A stretch of 64,000 bases of DNA from Eutreptiella sp. 'Long Island Sound 2002' (lineage: Eukaryota > Euglenozoa > Euglenophyceae > Eutreptiales > Eutreptiaceae): positions 117,171,429-117,235,428 of the forward strand of contig OZ038382.1 of assembly GCA_964036045.1 (NCBI GenBank), read 5' to 3'. Positions 44,131-54,230 of the stretch are shown piece after piece; the first letter of the stretch is position 1; each line of letters starts with the position of its first letter. Position numbers and translations under genes: made by a program. Under the pieces are notes generated by a model, which made no database searches, was not told the origin of the DNA, and worked only from the letters and a program-made list of their open reading frames with translations.

Positions 44131-46074
44131 GTGTGCGGTGATGGCAGACGGCGTATGACGGCCAACGCGGTGTGACAGGTCGTGCCGGCCTGATGGTGAG
44201 CCGTACTGCCCCCGTGCATGAGGGTCGGGGAGGGATGCTTCACCCGCCTACCCCGGGTCGCCACATACAACAGTGAGGTGTCATGGGTCGTCCCGACCAG
44301 GGTAATAAGGCCCAAACCCCTATAGGGTATTCCCATGACACCGGGGTCTCTACCGGCGGCCCGGTTATGGCAGTTACGGGGGTGGTTACTCGGGATACTC
44401 CAAGGGTTAACGGGTCTGCGTAGGGGGCGGGCAACAGCGCCGCCAGCGCTGCGGTACTTGAGATACGACGCCCCCTGGTCCTGGGATCCGTGCAAGGAGT
44501 TGGGGGAGCAGCGTGAAGGCCCCGGAAGAGGCGAAGTGCGCATAGAGGATGGGGACGGCGTGATGGTAAGGTGGACCGTATGGTGGGCGTACTTGGGGTA
44601 GCGTGGCGATCTGGGAGGTGTTGTCTTGAGGGGTACGCGGAGTTGCAGGTGACGGTGTACTGGGATCAAGGGGGTATGCGTGGCAGTACTGGGGTCTGTA
44701 TGGGGGGAGTATCAGGGAAGCGTGGCGGTACTGGGGAGCCGTACAGTGGGAGCGCTACGGGGTCGCATGGCGGTACTGGGGTGTCCCCCTGAACCCTCTA
44801 ACAACCCAGGGGGAATGCAGGGGCATCCCCTGGCCCCGTGATCAAACTAGAGGGACAGTGCCTGAGGGCATGTACATAGTCTAACCGTCTGACCTCCGCC
44901 TTGCGGTTGCGGTGGTGTGTGCGTTGGCGGCTCACAGGTGGCAACGGCATTGCAGCGGCGGTGCTGCACAATAGCGTAGCACCAAGTATGCAGTGGCCGC
45001 TATATACGTGTAACCTACCTCCTGGGGGCTGCATACCTGATCGGCTCGAGACGAAATGTAGAGTGGTCCAGGGGGTGACGCGAGGGCCAATGCTATAAAT
45101 CGGCTTGCCACGTCGTCGGTGGGAGCCGAACCTGCGGCCTGGCCGCTACTATGGCGGAGGCGGCACATCCACGGGAGCTGGCCAATCAGTGCAGGTAAGG
45201 GTCAAAGGTGTCAGGGCAATGTATGTGGGCCAGATGAGGTGAACCTCGTTACCACAGCCCGGGGCGAACCTCTGGTGGGTACCCCTACAGGGGGTCGATA
45301 ATCAAGCTACTGCACCCTCCAGCCCGAATCCCAGCCAGCGATATTCACGGGTTGCGCCCCTCCCGTCACGGAGCGGCCGGCGTCCCCCCTGTAGACCCTC
45401 TTGATATATTATACATGGGAAATTACGGGTGCCTCGAAGCCGATTGGGTACTGGCCCCTGACATGGAGTGCCGGCACTGTATACATCTGGGGTGTGGTTG
45501 CAGCTCTGGGCCACAGAGAGAACAGGGTTGCTACCGTATGCTTCAGTACTATACTAGGGGAAGCCTGCGATGGGTGGGCGGCGTACAATACGGGGACCTG
45601 GAGGCAATGAAGGCTGAGGGCCAGGCTAGGCTGGAGCCTCCCAGAAGTCCTGGCTATGCATCTACGGGCTATTGAGTCGGGGGTGGTGGACGTCTCCACG
45701 GTGGCGGAAATACACGAACCACAAGGGGCCCGCTCTTGCTTCGCCGCATGCGTGCTGCTTTGTACCTTGGTTGCTGCGTTGCACCCGTAGGAGACGTCCT
45801 TGCTTTCTGCTTGTCGCTATGCGGCTGCGTTGCTGTGCCTTGCCCCTTTACCCCCGGCGAACGAACGGGCCAGCGTCCGTCGCCGTTGCTAATGCTAAAG
45901 CTATGCAGTTGCCACTGCCCCCAAAGCCTGGTTGGCCGGTATCCCCGGTCCTTTGGGTCCTCTGTCATGCTGTGGGCCACCTCAGGCAGCCCTGGGACCC
46001 ACGGGATCGGGCGAGGCAGGAACCACCCGTCGGCGTGAGATGCCCGGTAACTCCAGTAGACGGCATGATAAGTG
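44131..46074 (+). other. Probable LINE-D 3' untranslated region
   Basis: About 1.9 kb with no supported ORF. Around 44660-44785 the motif GGCGGTACTGGGG recurs about three times within G-rich sequence. It ends at the (ACTATG)n/(TATG)n array, the only reason for assigning it to LINE-D. Confidence 0.4.
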
Positions 46075-46256
46075 GTTATGACTATGACTATGACTATGAC
46101 TATGTATGTATGTATGTATGTATGTATGTATGTATGTATGTATGTATGTATGTATGTATGTATGTATGTATGTATGTATGTATGTATGTATGTATGTATG
46201 TATGTATGTATGTATGTATGCATGTATGTATGTATGTATGAGTATCAGTATCAGCA
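46075..46256 (+). repeat. (ACTATG)n - (TATG)n - (AGTATC)n compound microsatellite
   Basis: About five ACTATG hexamers (46075-46104) pass into about 34 TATG units (to 46240, one CATG variant) and then into two or three AGTATC-type units (46241-46256). It marks the right end of the LINE mosaic. Confidence 0.95.
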
Positions 46257-46351
46257 TGAGGCCCACCCTGAAAGCCGGCGTCAGCCCAGACTCTTGGCGA
46301 GTTTGACCTCGCAGGGGGGCAACCGGCAGAGCATTCTTGATTCTGACCTGA

Positions 46352-47160
46352 TTGTTCGCTTCATCAGGGCCTAGGGTTCCAACCCCTTTTGCACCTTGGT
46401 CGTTGGAGGAGGAGAGAGGTGTGGTACCTGGACTTATGCCAAATTTCGCCGCTCGTGGACCGCTTATGCCCCGCTCTAGGCGGGTTTTTTTTGGGGGGGG
46501 GTTTTATTGGGGGGTTGTTGTTCAGGGTGGTTGTGGAGATGATCTAGTCATTGTTGTGTTTGTGACCTTGATTGCAATGGGATTCTCATTTTTTTTTGGT
46601 CCCATGCCCTCGTGCACCCCGGTTGCTTGGGAAAGAGTGATACCTGGACCATTGCCATGTTCTATCATTCATAGTCGGTTCGTGTCCCGCTCTAGGCGGG
46701 CGCCATGTCATTGCTTCTGTGTTCTGTGTTCCCTTCATGCACCCTACTCTTGCAGTGTCGCAGGCTCGTGGTCTCGCATTTCGATTCGCCTTCTTTCAGT
46801 AACGTTCGCGCCGTGCGCACCTTCATCCGGCCGCTCACCTGCTTGTTTGTGTACCCTGGTTTCTTTGTGCACGCTTGCTAGTGTGTGGTGGTTCATCTTT
46901 GGTTCTAACTGGACTTCTCTCTCTACCCGGGATGAGGGTCCCACGCCCTCGTGCACCTTGGTAGCTTGGGGAGGAATCATACCTTGGCATTCTTGGTTCC
47001 GACCTGATTGTTTGCTTCATCAAGGTCAAGGGTCCCACGCCCTTGTGCACCCTGGTCGTTGGGGGAGGAGAGAGGGATGGTGCTTGAGCTCATGCCAAGT
47101 TTTGCCGCTCGTGGACAGCTTATGCCCCGCTCTAGGCGGGGGTTTTTTTTCCCAAATAGG
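46352..47160 (+). repeat. Diverged ~656-base direct duplication
   Basis: 46352-46495 and 47008-47152 match closely: both carry a CCCTGGTCGTTGG-like stretch, GGAGGAGAGAGG, the CGCTCGTGGAC...CTTATG stretch and CCCGCTCTAGGCGGG followed by a T-rich run. The CCGC-TCTA-GGCGG core is self-complementary and occurs a third time at 46688-46702. The 272-codon frame across it repeats the same peptide twice and is not taken as a gene. Confidence 0.7.
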
Positions 47161-47292
47161 ATCACCTTGATTGCAAAGGGATTCTTTTTTTTTTCTTGCC
47201 TCCCTTTCCAAGGTCGAGGGTTTCGTGGTTTCCTATGTAGGGAACTGGGACTTGGTGAATCTACGGGGGAATGTTTGCCCGGCGCACTACTT

Positions 47293-47640
47293 TTAGACTA
47301 TGTTCCACCCGAAGAGCCCCCAAGCACACCCCTTGGAAACGCCCTTAGAATTAGGTGACCCAAACTGCGCCAGCTCAAGAAAGTTGCAAACTGGGGTACA
47401 CAGTACCACTCTCGCTCCTTTAAGGGCGGTCTTGGTCAACACCTTAGCAAGTTGGGAGAATGGGGGGTTAGGATAGCACAACCGCATCGATCTCCAGTAG
47501 AAGCGATAGGCGTCATTCAGGTATCGCGAACAGTAGAGCTGCATCATAACATTGGTCCCACAAGTGTGGGTGTCAATACATTTAGTACAATAGTGCTCCT
47601 TACACTCATCCCAAACTACAACGGTGGAGCGTTATGGCAA
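47293..47640 (-). pseudogene. Cysteine-rich coding-like relic, unrecognised
   Basis: The minus-strand frame reads VWDECKEHYCTKCIDTHTCG and continues about 85 codons to a stop at 47293 (WRSMRLCYPNPPFSQLAKVL). The cysteine cluster suggests zinc binding. It lies directly downstream (minus strand) of the transposase relic and may be part of the same element. No family is assigned. Confidence 0.35.
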
Positions 47641-47667
47641 CACAACACACACACTTCTGCCTCATCC

Positions 47668-47990
47668 TCTGCCTCATCTTGCGTGCCACAACCGAGCAAA
47701 CAACTGCTCAATGCGTGCCCTATACCACCCGTGCACGTCATTGTAACATTGTTGGCGGGCTGTCAAAGTGCCATTCTTTCTTCCAATTAATGGCACAATG
47801 ACATGAATCCGGCCCTTATAAGCACCATCATGGCCCCCAACTTCGAAATCAAAGAAATCACCTCGGGTACGAGAAGGTCCATACCCATCCCAAATCTGCT
47901 GATGTCCCTGGGGCCAAGGGGCAAATCCATATAATGTTGCCCAACATATCAACGGCAACAGTCCACCGGTAGGGCACGGGTCAAAAAAGA
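47668..47990 (-). pseudogene. DDE transposase relic (IS5/Harbinger-type C-terminal part)
   Basis: The minus-strand frame contains GGHDGAYKGRIHVIVP, similar to the 'aD-GYrG' Asp motif of DDE_Tnp_4/IS5-type nucleases, then LTARQQCYNDVHGWYRARIE and LFARLW, matching the family's 'LT..q..yN..hs..R..vE..F..L' block that carries the catalytic Glu. The N-terminal half, including the first Asp, is not found, and stop codons follow. It is a short, non-functional fragment. Confidence 0.6.
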
Positions 47991-48055
47991 TGCCCGGCGC
48001 GCGCCTGGCGCGCTAACGTTCCCCCTAACCTGGTAGATTTTGACTTTTTGTCGTT

Positions 48056-48450
48056 CCCCATACAGGGAACTAGGGTTTGGCCAGTCTACCCGGGTGGACG
48101 GGGATTACTCGTGGTTCCCTATGTAGGGGACTAGAATTTGGCCAGTCTACCCGGGTAGACGGGGATTTTTCGTGGTTCCCTATATGGGGAACTGGGTTTT
48201 GGCCAGTCTACCCGGGTAGACTGGGATTTTTCGTGGTTCCCTTTATAGGAGACTGGGATTTGGCCCGTCTACCTGGGTAGACTGAGTTTTTTTGTGGTTC
48301 CCTATATGGGGAACTGGGATTTGGCTGGTCTACCCCAGTAGACTGGGATTTTTCGTGGTTCCCTGTATGGGGAACTGGGATTTGGCCAGTCTACCCAGGT
48401 AGACTCTGATTTCTTGTGGTTTCCTATATAGGGAACTGGGATTTGGCCAA
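48056..48450 (+). repeat. Seven-copy 60-base repeat with two palindromes
   Basis: Tandem units start near 48056, 48115, 48175, 48236, 48296, 48356 and 48416. Each has a GGTTCCCTATATGGGGAACT-like inverted repeat and a GTCTACCCGGGTAGAC-like segment, a perfect 16-base palindrome in the best units. A related single unit lies at about 47225-47275. No coding potential. Confidence 0.9.
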
Positions 48451-48984
48451 GTGGTAGAGGACGGTCCTGGACTGCTTGCACTTGCTGTTGTAGTCCCAAC
48501 ACCTTGACTACCATGCTGGATCCCCCTTGAGTACCATTCCTCTATTGAGGAACCGTTGGGCTCACTTGTCTGGAGATCACTTATGGGCATGACAACCTGA
48601 AGCAGCAGCCCCACCTCAACCATTGTATGACGGTACATCAACGGATGGTCAGTGCTGCACATTACATCAACACTCAATGCATCAACGAGGCATGGAAAAA
48701 GCCCAGGGGGGGTATCTCATTTTTTTATCCAAACGAGTGGAGCACAAACCCCCACCCGTGTCACTGCCTGTGTTGCACTCATGTATATCACTTGTGGTTT
48801 GAATGGTGCCTGTGGACGGCGATGACTACTGTTCATGGCATCCCACGTGTCATAATTGACTCTTTGTGAGTGCCGTGCACTGGGTGTGCTAGCAATGCTC
48901 CCTGTGCCCACTATCATCCACACCCAACCACGTTGCAGCTGTAAACACATGCTACCCTGCACAGGCGTAATACCTGGACAGCAC
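48451..48984. other. No gene recognised
   Basis: About 530 bases of mixed composition between the 60-base repeats and the small minus-strand frame. Nothing identifiable was seen. Confidence 0.4.
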
Positions 48985-49476
48985 TCAGGTCCCCAATTTG
49001 TCTGATGTGTGGGCAAATGCAGCACCAGAGCGATCGCAATGCGACGGCACATGGCAAGTGTCTGCGACAGCAGCTTTTCTGAGCCACGCTACAAAACTCT
49101 TCTCATTCTGCTCTGGGCCCACCAATGCCCATTCCCGTTGGCAGGTGCTGCACTTTTTGATGCGGTGGTCGAAGAACTTCTCCATTCTGCCCAGGTCCAC
49201 AAGCTTCAAATAATCTGATCCTCCAACACAACACTTACCAGTGCTGATGTCACCAGAAGCGCCAGCAACAATGGACCACCATCTCCCATATCGGCAACAG
49301 CAGCAGCACAAACTGAATGAGCCTGCAGTGCACAATGTGTGCTGTACTGCAAAATTCACTGCTCTCACCACCACAGCCCGATTCGCCCAGCCCCTCTCCC
49401 CACTGCCAAGTCCACTATCTTGGGGATGCCGGCGTTGCACACAAAACCCAATGAAATAAGCTGATGGGAACGCCAA
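48985..49476 (-). CDS. Hypothetical cysteine-containing minus-strand frame
   Basis: A 163-codon minus-strand frame just downstream of the INTS2-like stop. Its second half looks coding (LGRMEKFFDHRIKKCSTCQR, then AWLRKAAVADTCHVPSHC), with C..C and C.....C pairs that could bind zinc. The first half, with a poly-Cys stretch and no clear fold, may be intron. It could be an exon of a separate gene or a transposon relic; no family is recognised. Confidence 0.3.
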   Translation of the reverse strand: MAFPSAYFIGFCVQRRHPQDSGLGSGERGWANRAVVVRAVNFAVQHTLCTAGSFSLCCCCCRYGRWWSIVAGASGDISTGKCCVGGSDYLKLVDLGRMEKFFDHRIKKCSTCQREWALVGPEQNEKSFVAWLRKAAVADTCHVPSHCDRSGAAFAHTSDKLGT

Positions 49477-49524
49477 TCTAGGCTGTGGGCCTCACCATCC
49501 ACCGCACAGAACCGTCTCCAAACT

Positions 49525-49809
49525 CTAACTTGCCAATACCACATTGTCCACCAATTTCGCAAACGTCTCATCCACGACTTTGGACAATTCGTTGGCTTGT
49601 AAAGTGCTCCGCAGTTCCGTCAAAAAGTCGAACAATGACGTGACCATTGGTGGATATGCCTGCACCATCTTCAATAAGTGCGGAAGCACATCGGCCAGCG
49701 CCTGTGAATACAGTTCTCGTTCCTTGAGCCCTTCGTCAGGGGGGCCAATTGATGGGGCCAGAGTCACCGGAGCGAATAGCGATCCCAGACATTTGATCCA
49801 GTGATGAAC
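49525..49809 (-). CDS. INTS2: Integrator subunit 2 homologue, last exon
   Basis: The exon begins after a plausible acceptor (ggttggcag / GTTCATCAC) and reads VHHWIKCLGSLFAPVTLAPS ... ALADVLPHLLKMVQAYPPMV, ending at TAG 49525-49527. It corresponds to the C-terminal end of INTS2: the small-residue helix after the conserved DFIPEL block, then the 'L.P.LV...AFPP' helix and a final helix. Integrator processes snRNA 3' ends and attenuates RNA polymerase II in the nucleus. Both splice sites of the upstream intron are in phase 0, so the reading frame is preserved across the junction. Confidence 0.7.
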   Translation of the reverse strand, partial: VHHWIKCLGSLFAPVTLAPSIGPPDEGLKERELYSQALADVLPHLLKMVQAYPPMVTSLFDFLTELRSTLQANELSKVVDETFAKLVDNVVLAS

Positions 49810-50776
49810 CTGCCAACCATTAGGAACATGTATGCCTCAAGTAGATCAGCAGCATACAGCAGCGGCATGTTGTAACTACAATGCACTGGCAGGGTTGTGA
49901 AATGAGGCAGCATCGGAGAATATGGGGCTGTCAAACCTTCTTTGTCCAGGGCATTCATGATCAGAGGTGGAGTATCAGGGCTGAGGGAGCCTCGTCCAGG
50001 CAGGAAGCGGTTCCAGTCTCAGTTACATGAGTGCAGTGTGTTCCTTCCCCGATTGGCAAACATGTGTTGGAAATGGACCCTCAAAACCATAGCTTGGGCA
50101 AAGGAGAAGATCCTGCATCCATAGCCTCTAGATGAACATAGGAGGGATAAAGCTGTCCTGGTTCGGGGCTTGGATGCTCTTTGCACTCCACTTCTTCTTG
50201 CTTGTTGTACCGTGCTTGCAGTATTGGCCCGCAGCATAGGGTCCACAGGAGCAATTGCACCAAACTTTGGTTGCATGGCAAAAAGGCTCCGCTGTGGAGG
50301 CCAGGGCGGTCCTGGGGAGGTGCGACGCTGCTTTGTGGGTCTCCCCACACTCAACAGGTTTGTCTACCTGGGCCCACAGCATGAGAACCTTGTGGAATAC
50401 ACCAGCCATGACTTCAAGCACTTCCAATATTTGCCTACCCCTTATGTTTGTCAGTCAATCTGAAGATATAAATTTTATCCCGTGCTTCAATCTGTTGTGT
50501 GCTGTCGGGTGTTGGTGGCTCTACTTACAATCCCAATTTTCACCCTTGCTGTGCACAGCCGCCCGATGCAGCAGCATTTTCAAGAACAAAACAAAACATG
50601 CCAAAGCGCTCTCAGGACAGGGATTCCTGCAACCCACCATTGCGACAAGGTCTCTTGGAAGCGCTGTGGGGAAACGGCTGGCCACAATGCTGTCGGCACC
50701 GTGGTACGTTTGGTTGGCTGAACACAATCTCATCTGTGCCGGTTGACTACTGCATCGCACAGAGGGCTGGGCAGAC
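49810..50776 (-). other. Intron of the INTS2-like gene
   Basis: 967 bases, starting GTCTGC on the minus strand at 50776 and ending GGTTGGCAG at 49810, with CTAAT shortly upstream of the AG that could serve as branch point. Frames inside (for example 50128-50427) match nothing known. Confidence 0.6.
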
Positions 50777-51046
50777 CTTAGAGCACACAAGCTTGGCACA
50801 TTCTACTGCCCGTGTGATTGTGTAGGAGCGCATCAGCTCTGCCGCCAATTTGATGGCAAACGCCTGCTGCTTTATATTGTTCTGGTGCAAAAGCTCAGGA
50901 ATGAAATCGAAACACACGTGAAGCGACGGCACGTGGTCCACCATCATCGGCAGGAGCAGAGGGTTGTAGGTCTGAAAATGCACCAGTTTGCACAAGGACA
51001 AATTGGAGATAAAATAAAAATGTAGGGCTTGGCAAATAACTGCAGC
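50777..51046 (-). CDS. INTS2: Integrator subunit 2 homologue, penultimate exon
   Basis: The translation contains CKLVHFQTYNPLLLPMMV, then VPSLHVCFDFIPELLHQ and QQAFAIKLAAEL. These align well, from knowledge of the family, with the animal INTS2 segment 'KLVHFQGY...LLP', 'IPSMHICLDFIPEL' and 'QIFAIQLLSHL', the best-conserved part of the protein near its C-terminus. The exon ends with AAG before a GT donor at 50776. The acceptor is placed at the CAG/CTGCAG near 51046-51049, after a pyrimidine-rich stretch (51080-51180), and could be six bases off. Earlier exons would lie at higher coordinates and were not identified. Confidence 0.8.
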
Positions 51047-51949
51047 TGCTTCCCCTGATACAGTGGTGTGTATGGGACAGTTTTGAGACTGGTCATGCAC
51101 ACGAGGCCAGTGATGTGGGCAATGTGAATTTGAGGGCAACAGAGAGGGGAGAGCATTGAGCAAGGGAAAAGTGAGGAGCTGGGCACGAAGAAGGCGGGGG
51201 CTTTTTGAGAGGGAGGTCAACGGGCTTGAAGGCAAGGGAGTGGTCACGGTTTGAGGGCAAGCAGGAAAGACCCACCAGCCAACCAAACTCACTCGAGAAA
51301 CGAGTCCAAGGGTGGTGTGGGAGAGCCAACCTCCTAAAACAGCATGCACTGCAAGCTGCTCAAACTACAGGCGTAATCCAATACAATGCACGGAACAGAT
51401 CCAAGCGTATTCCGGTACTTGCACCGACTGTATGCCAACTCAATACGCCGCCGATCAACAATAGTATGCACAAAGTCCCCCCCCCCCCTACCTACCCCCC
51501 CCCCCCCCCCCTAACCCGACTTCATTGATGGTTGCGCCACTTCCGGAGAACCCATCCCTTCCGGGGTCCGTCGCCCTAAAGCCAGAAGAGTTCAACCCAA
51601 CCCAACCCAACCCCCCCTAACCCCCCTCCCCCCCCCCTACCTCGGCTCGCTCCGCTCGACGCGGGGGTCAACCCCCACACCCCCCTTAAATAACAAGACT
51701 CCCGCGGTGGCCTCACACCGCCTTGTGTGTCCACCGCCTTGTGTGTGCATCGCCTTGTGTATGGACCGCCAAGCTTTCCCTTGTGGCGGCATTGTATACC
51801 CGGGGCCCACCCTGTCCCCCCCTCGTCTGTGCGCCCCTTCTCAGGCCGACCACTGGAGGAGGCACTGCAAACGGTGGCGGAGGAGGCGTGCCCCCCACAC
51901 CAAGGGGTGCGCCATAAAAGAGGCAGCAGCGAGCCACCCTGGCGGAGTG
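51047..51949. other. Pyrimidine-rich and poly-C sequence
   Basis: The minus-strand pyrimidine-rich part (51080-51300) is probably intronic to the INTS2-like gene. 51478-51512 and 51598-51645 are poly-C with CCCAA units. CACCGCCTTGTGTGT-like repeats occur three times at 51714-51760. No gene seen. Confidence 0.5.
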
Positions 51950-52440
51950 AGTCGCCGGCCCACTATCGGGCGAGCTACCGCGTGGGCGGGGTGTCAACTA
52001 GGGAAGGGACCCAAGACTGGCGGGGGTCCAGGGTAGCCCGGCCAACTCGCCCCCCCCCCCCCCCAAAACCCCAGACACCTAATCCGAGGACAGGACCCGA
52101 ACGCATAGCTACAGCGCCCCTGCGTTGGGGGGAAGGCACCTACCTCGCGCCGCCTAGCCCTCCTGCCCCCAACCGCCTATGGGGGTGAGTGGGTCGGGCG
52201 CGCCCGGCGGTGGTGCGGTTTGGCAAGGTGCGCGCTGGGACCAGGCGGTGAGGTCCGTTCCCTGGCCACCAGCACCCGAACGGCGCACGCGGAATGGCTA
52301 CAACCGGGAGTGCCTTGCCCCTGACCTCAATCCCCCTCCGTCTCGGCTCACACACCATGGCTACAGCCGGGACGTGCTTGTCTCGAACCGCGCCCCCCTC
52401 CCCTCCTGTGATTTGGTGCCCCGTGTGCGCCAGCATAGCG
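51950..52440 (+). repeat. Diverged dispersed repeat, copy 1
   Basis: It shares with 53640-54230 a left part (GGCGGGGGTCCA...AGCC..GCC followed by a poly-C run and CCCCAGACA) and a right part (CCTCCGTCTCGGCTCAC..., then GGGACGTGCTTGT). The two copies differ by insertions between these parts. Confidence 0.65.
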
Positions 52441-52442
52441 CC

Positions 52443-52682
52443 CTGAGGATGCACCGCGGGTGACTAGGTGCTTTGTGTGCACCTACATGGTGCTTTGAGG
52501 GTGTGCTGCGAGTGACCCGGTGCCCCGTGGGCACCTGCATGGTGCTCTGAGGGTGTGCTGCGGGTGACCAGGTGTTCCGTGTGCACCTGCATAGTGCTCG
52601 GAGGGTGTGTTGCAGGTGACCGGGTGCTCCATGTGTACCTGCATGGTGCTCTGAGGGTGTGTTGCAGGTGACCGGGTGCCAA
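52443..52682 (+). repeat. 60-base minisatellite, about four units
   Basis: The unit is about 60 bases with the landmark TGAGGGTGTGCTGC followed by GGTGACC-GGTG and CACCTGCATGGTGCT. Units start near 52443, 52503, 52563 and 52623. The frames on both strands are repetitive peptides and not genes. Confidence 0.9.
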
Positions 52683-53639
52683 CTCCTCACCGCCGCTGCT
52701 GCGGATGGGATCCCCCTCGTCTCCTACCCCCTCCTTCCTGAGTATCCTTGGGGTCTACCGTACCTTGTCCTTTGGGATTGCCGGTATTATTGCCGGTAAT
52801 AGGTAAAGTAAGCGGGCAATACCAGGGGTCATAACCCTAGGGTAACAGTAGCATGTCCTCAGCACCCGGTCCAATGTGTCGCGGGTGTGAGTCCCTTTAA
52901 CCACAACCGTGGGTTCTGCCGGGGCTTAACTCCCCAACAGTCACAGAACACAGGGCCCCCTTGGGCAATTTAAGCCCGCAGAGATGCGACGAGGCGTGGC
53001 CGCCAGTATGAGGTATGCCATACCTAGGTGAACTAGGCTGCCTTGTAACGGCCTGTTGAGTCCGGCTCTAGGGGGGCGCACTTAACGGGAACTTGCCTAC
53101 GCCCTTTATCCCTTTAAACATTGATTCAAGCGGTAGGCGGTGTGTTTATGGGTTATCACGCAGCGCGTTTGTCACCCCGTAGACATGCCCCTTCCATGCA
53201 GTGGTGCACTCACCTCGGGAGCTGCCCATGGGGTATCGGGGACTATTACCCCTCCCGAATGCCCTCTCTGCTGTGGGCACCGGGGTGGTGGCCGGGGGGC
53301 CTTATACCTCATCCATACTGGTATGAGCTTGTTACCATATACCGGGGTGTCCCATGGATGGGTGCCCCCAGGGGCATACATTCAACGCAAACCCAACTCC
53401 CATCCGATCGTGCGTGGTCCGCTCCCCCAAACTGTCAGCGCAGTGTACGGAGCTCGCAAGGGCGACGCGGCTTCGAACTGCTCAACCAACGGAGCCGCGC
53501 CACCCGTTTTGTGGGGTCCTCGGATCTAGTAGGTTCTCCAGAGCCCAGTGCCCAGCCAAGGGCTCTACAGATGGGCGAACCAAGGGACCAAGGGGACAGG
53601 GGTAGGAACCCCTGGGAGCAGGGTTTGGCCAGCCAACGA
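52683..53639. other. No gene recognised
   Basis: Mixed sequence with a short inverted repeat around 52777-52800 (GCCGGTATTATTGCCGGTAA). No coding family or tandem structure was seen. Confidence 0.4.
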
Positions 53640-54230
53640 GCGGGCTGCCACTAGGGGGGGGGGGGTATCAGCAAGGAAGGGGCCCCATGCAGGCGGGGGT
53701 CCAAGCTAGCCGGGCCCACACCCCCCCTCAAAACGCCCCAGACATAGTTTGTGAGAGGGGGCAGCAGGCTGGTCCGACACAAGGGGGGGCCGGGGTCCAC
53801 CCCCCGCATCCGTCACCGCCGGGGACGGCGGTGAGGGGAGCCGGCGTGGGCGCCATCGAGCGCACAAGGGCACGGATCAGCCCCCCCGCGGCCGTCACTG
53901 CTGGGAGCGGCAGAGAAGGGTGCCGGGAGCAGCGCCGACGAGTACACCAGGGCCGGGATCGGCCCCTCCCCCGCAGCTGGCACAGAATGGCCAAGCCGGA
54001 GGTTGCCGTCCCCAGCTCCCGCCCCTGTCCGAGCGGCGCGCGCAACATGGCCGCGACCCGGAGCGCCATACCTCTGTCCTTCCTCCCCGCCTCCGTCTCG
54101 GCTCACGGGGATTGGCTACAGCTGGGACGTGCTTGTTACTGACCGACCACCTCCCCCCTCCCAACACGCCCCGCAGCGGCGCGAACACCAGGTCAGGGGT
54201 GTGGGCTGGGCCATGTGAGCGGGAGCACGG
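53640..54230 (+). repeat. Diverged dispersed repeat, copy 2
   Basis: Homologous to 51950-52440 at both ends, with an internal GC-rich segment (53780-54060) that copy 1 lacks or has in another form. Confidence 0.65.

Larger units (their letters stand above)
35175..46074 (+). mobile_element. LINE-D: decayed non-LTR retrotransposon with Ulp1-like motif
   Basis: Coding sequence is traceable from 35175 to about 44130 through Ulp1-like protease, zinc finger region, APE endonuclease, RT, RNase H, CCHC finger and a long C-terminal extension. The 5' end is cut at the (TATG)n junction, inside the protease domain. The far end is placed at the (ACTATG)n/(TATG)n array at 46075, which assumes that 44131-46074 is its 3' untranslated region. 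Frame changes fall near 35.89, 37.2, 39.78, 41.0, 41.65, 42.11 and 42.67 kb, and in-frame stops at 37337, 37883, 38243, 38786, 40516, 40687, 41285, 43771 and 43894. Confidence 0.87.

Noticed and set aside
46352-47170. A 272-codon plus-strand gene
   Set aside because: The frame is built from two copies of the same diverged repeat, and its peptide repeats itself (APWSLxEERG); there is no recognised domain.
50128-50427. A cysteine-rich gene on the minus strand (CNCSCGPYAAGQYC)
   Set aside because: It lies inside the intron predicted for the INTS2-like gene, matches no family, and has no supporting splice or start signals.
51590-51645. Telomeric repeat (CCCAA/CCCCTAA-like stretches)
   Set aside because: Only a few imperfect units within poly-C sequence and no regular telomere period; more likely low-complexity DNA.
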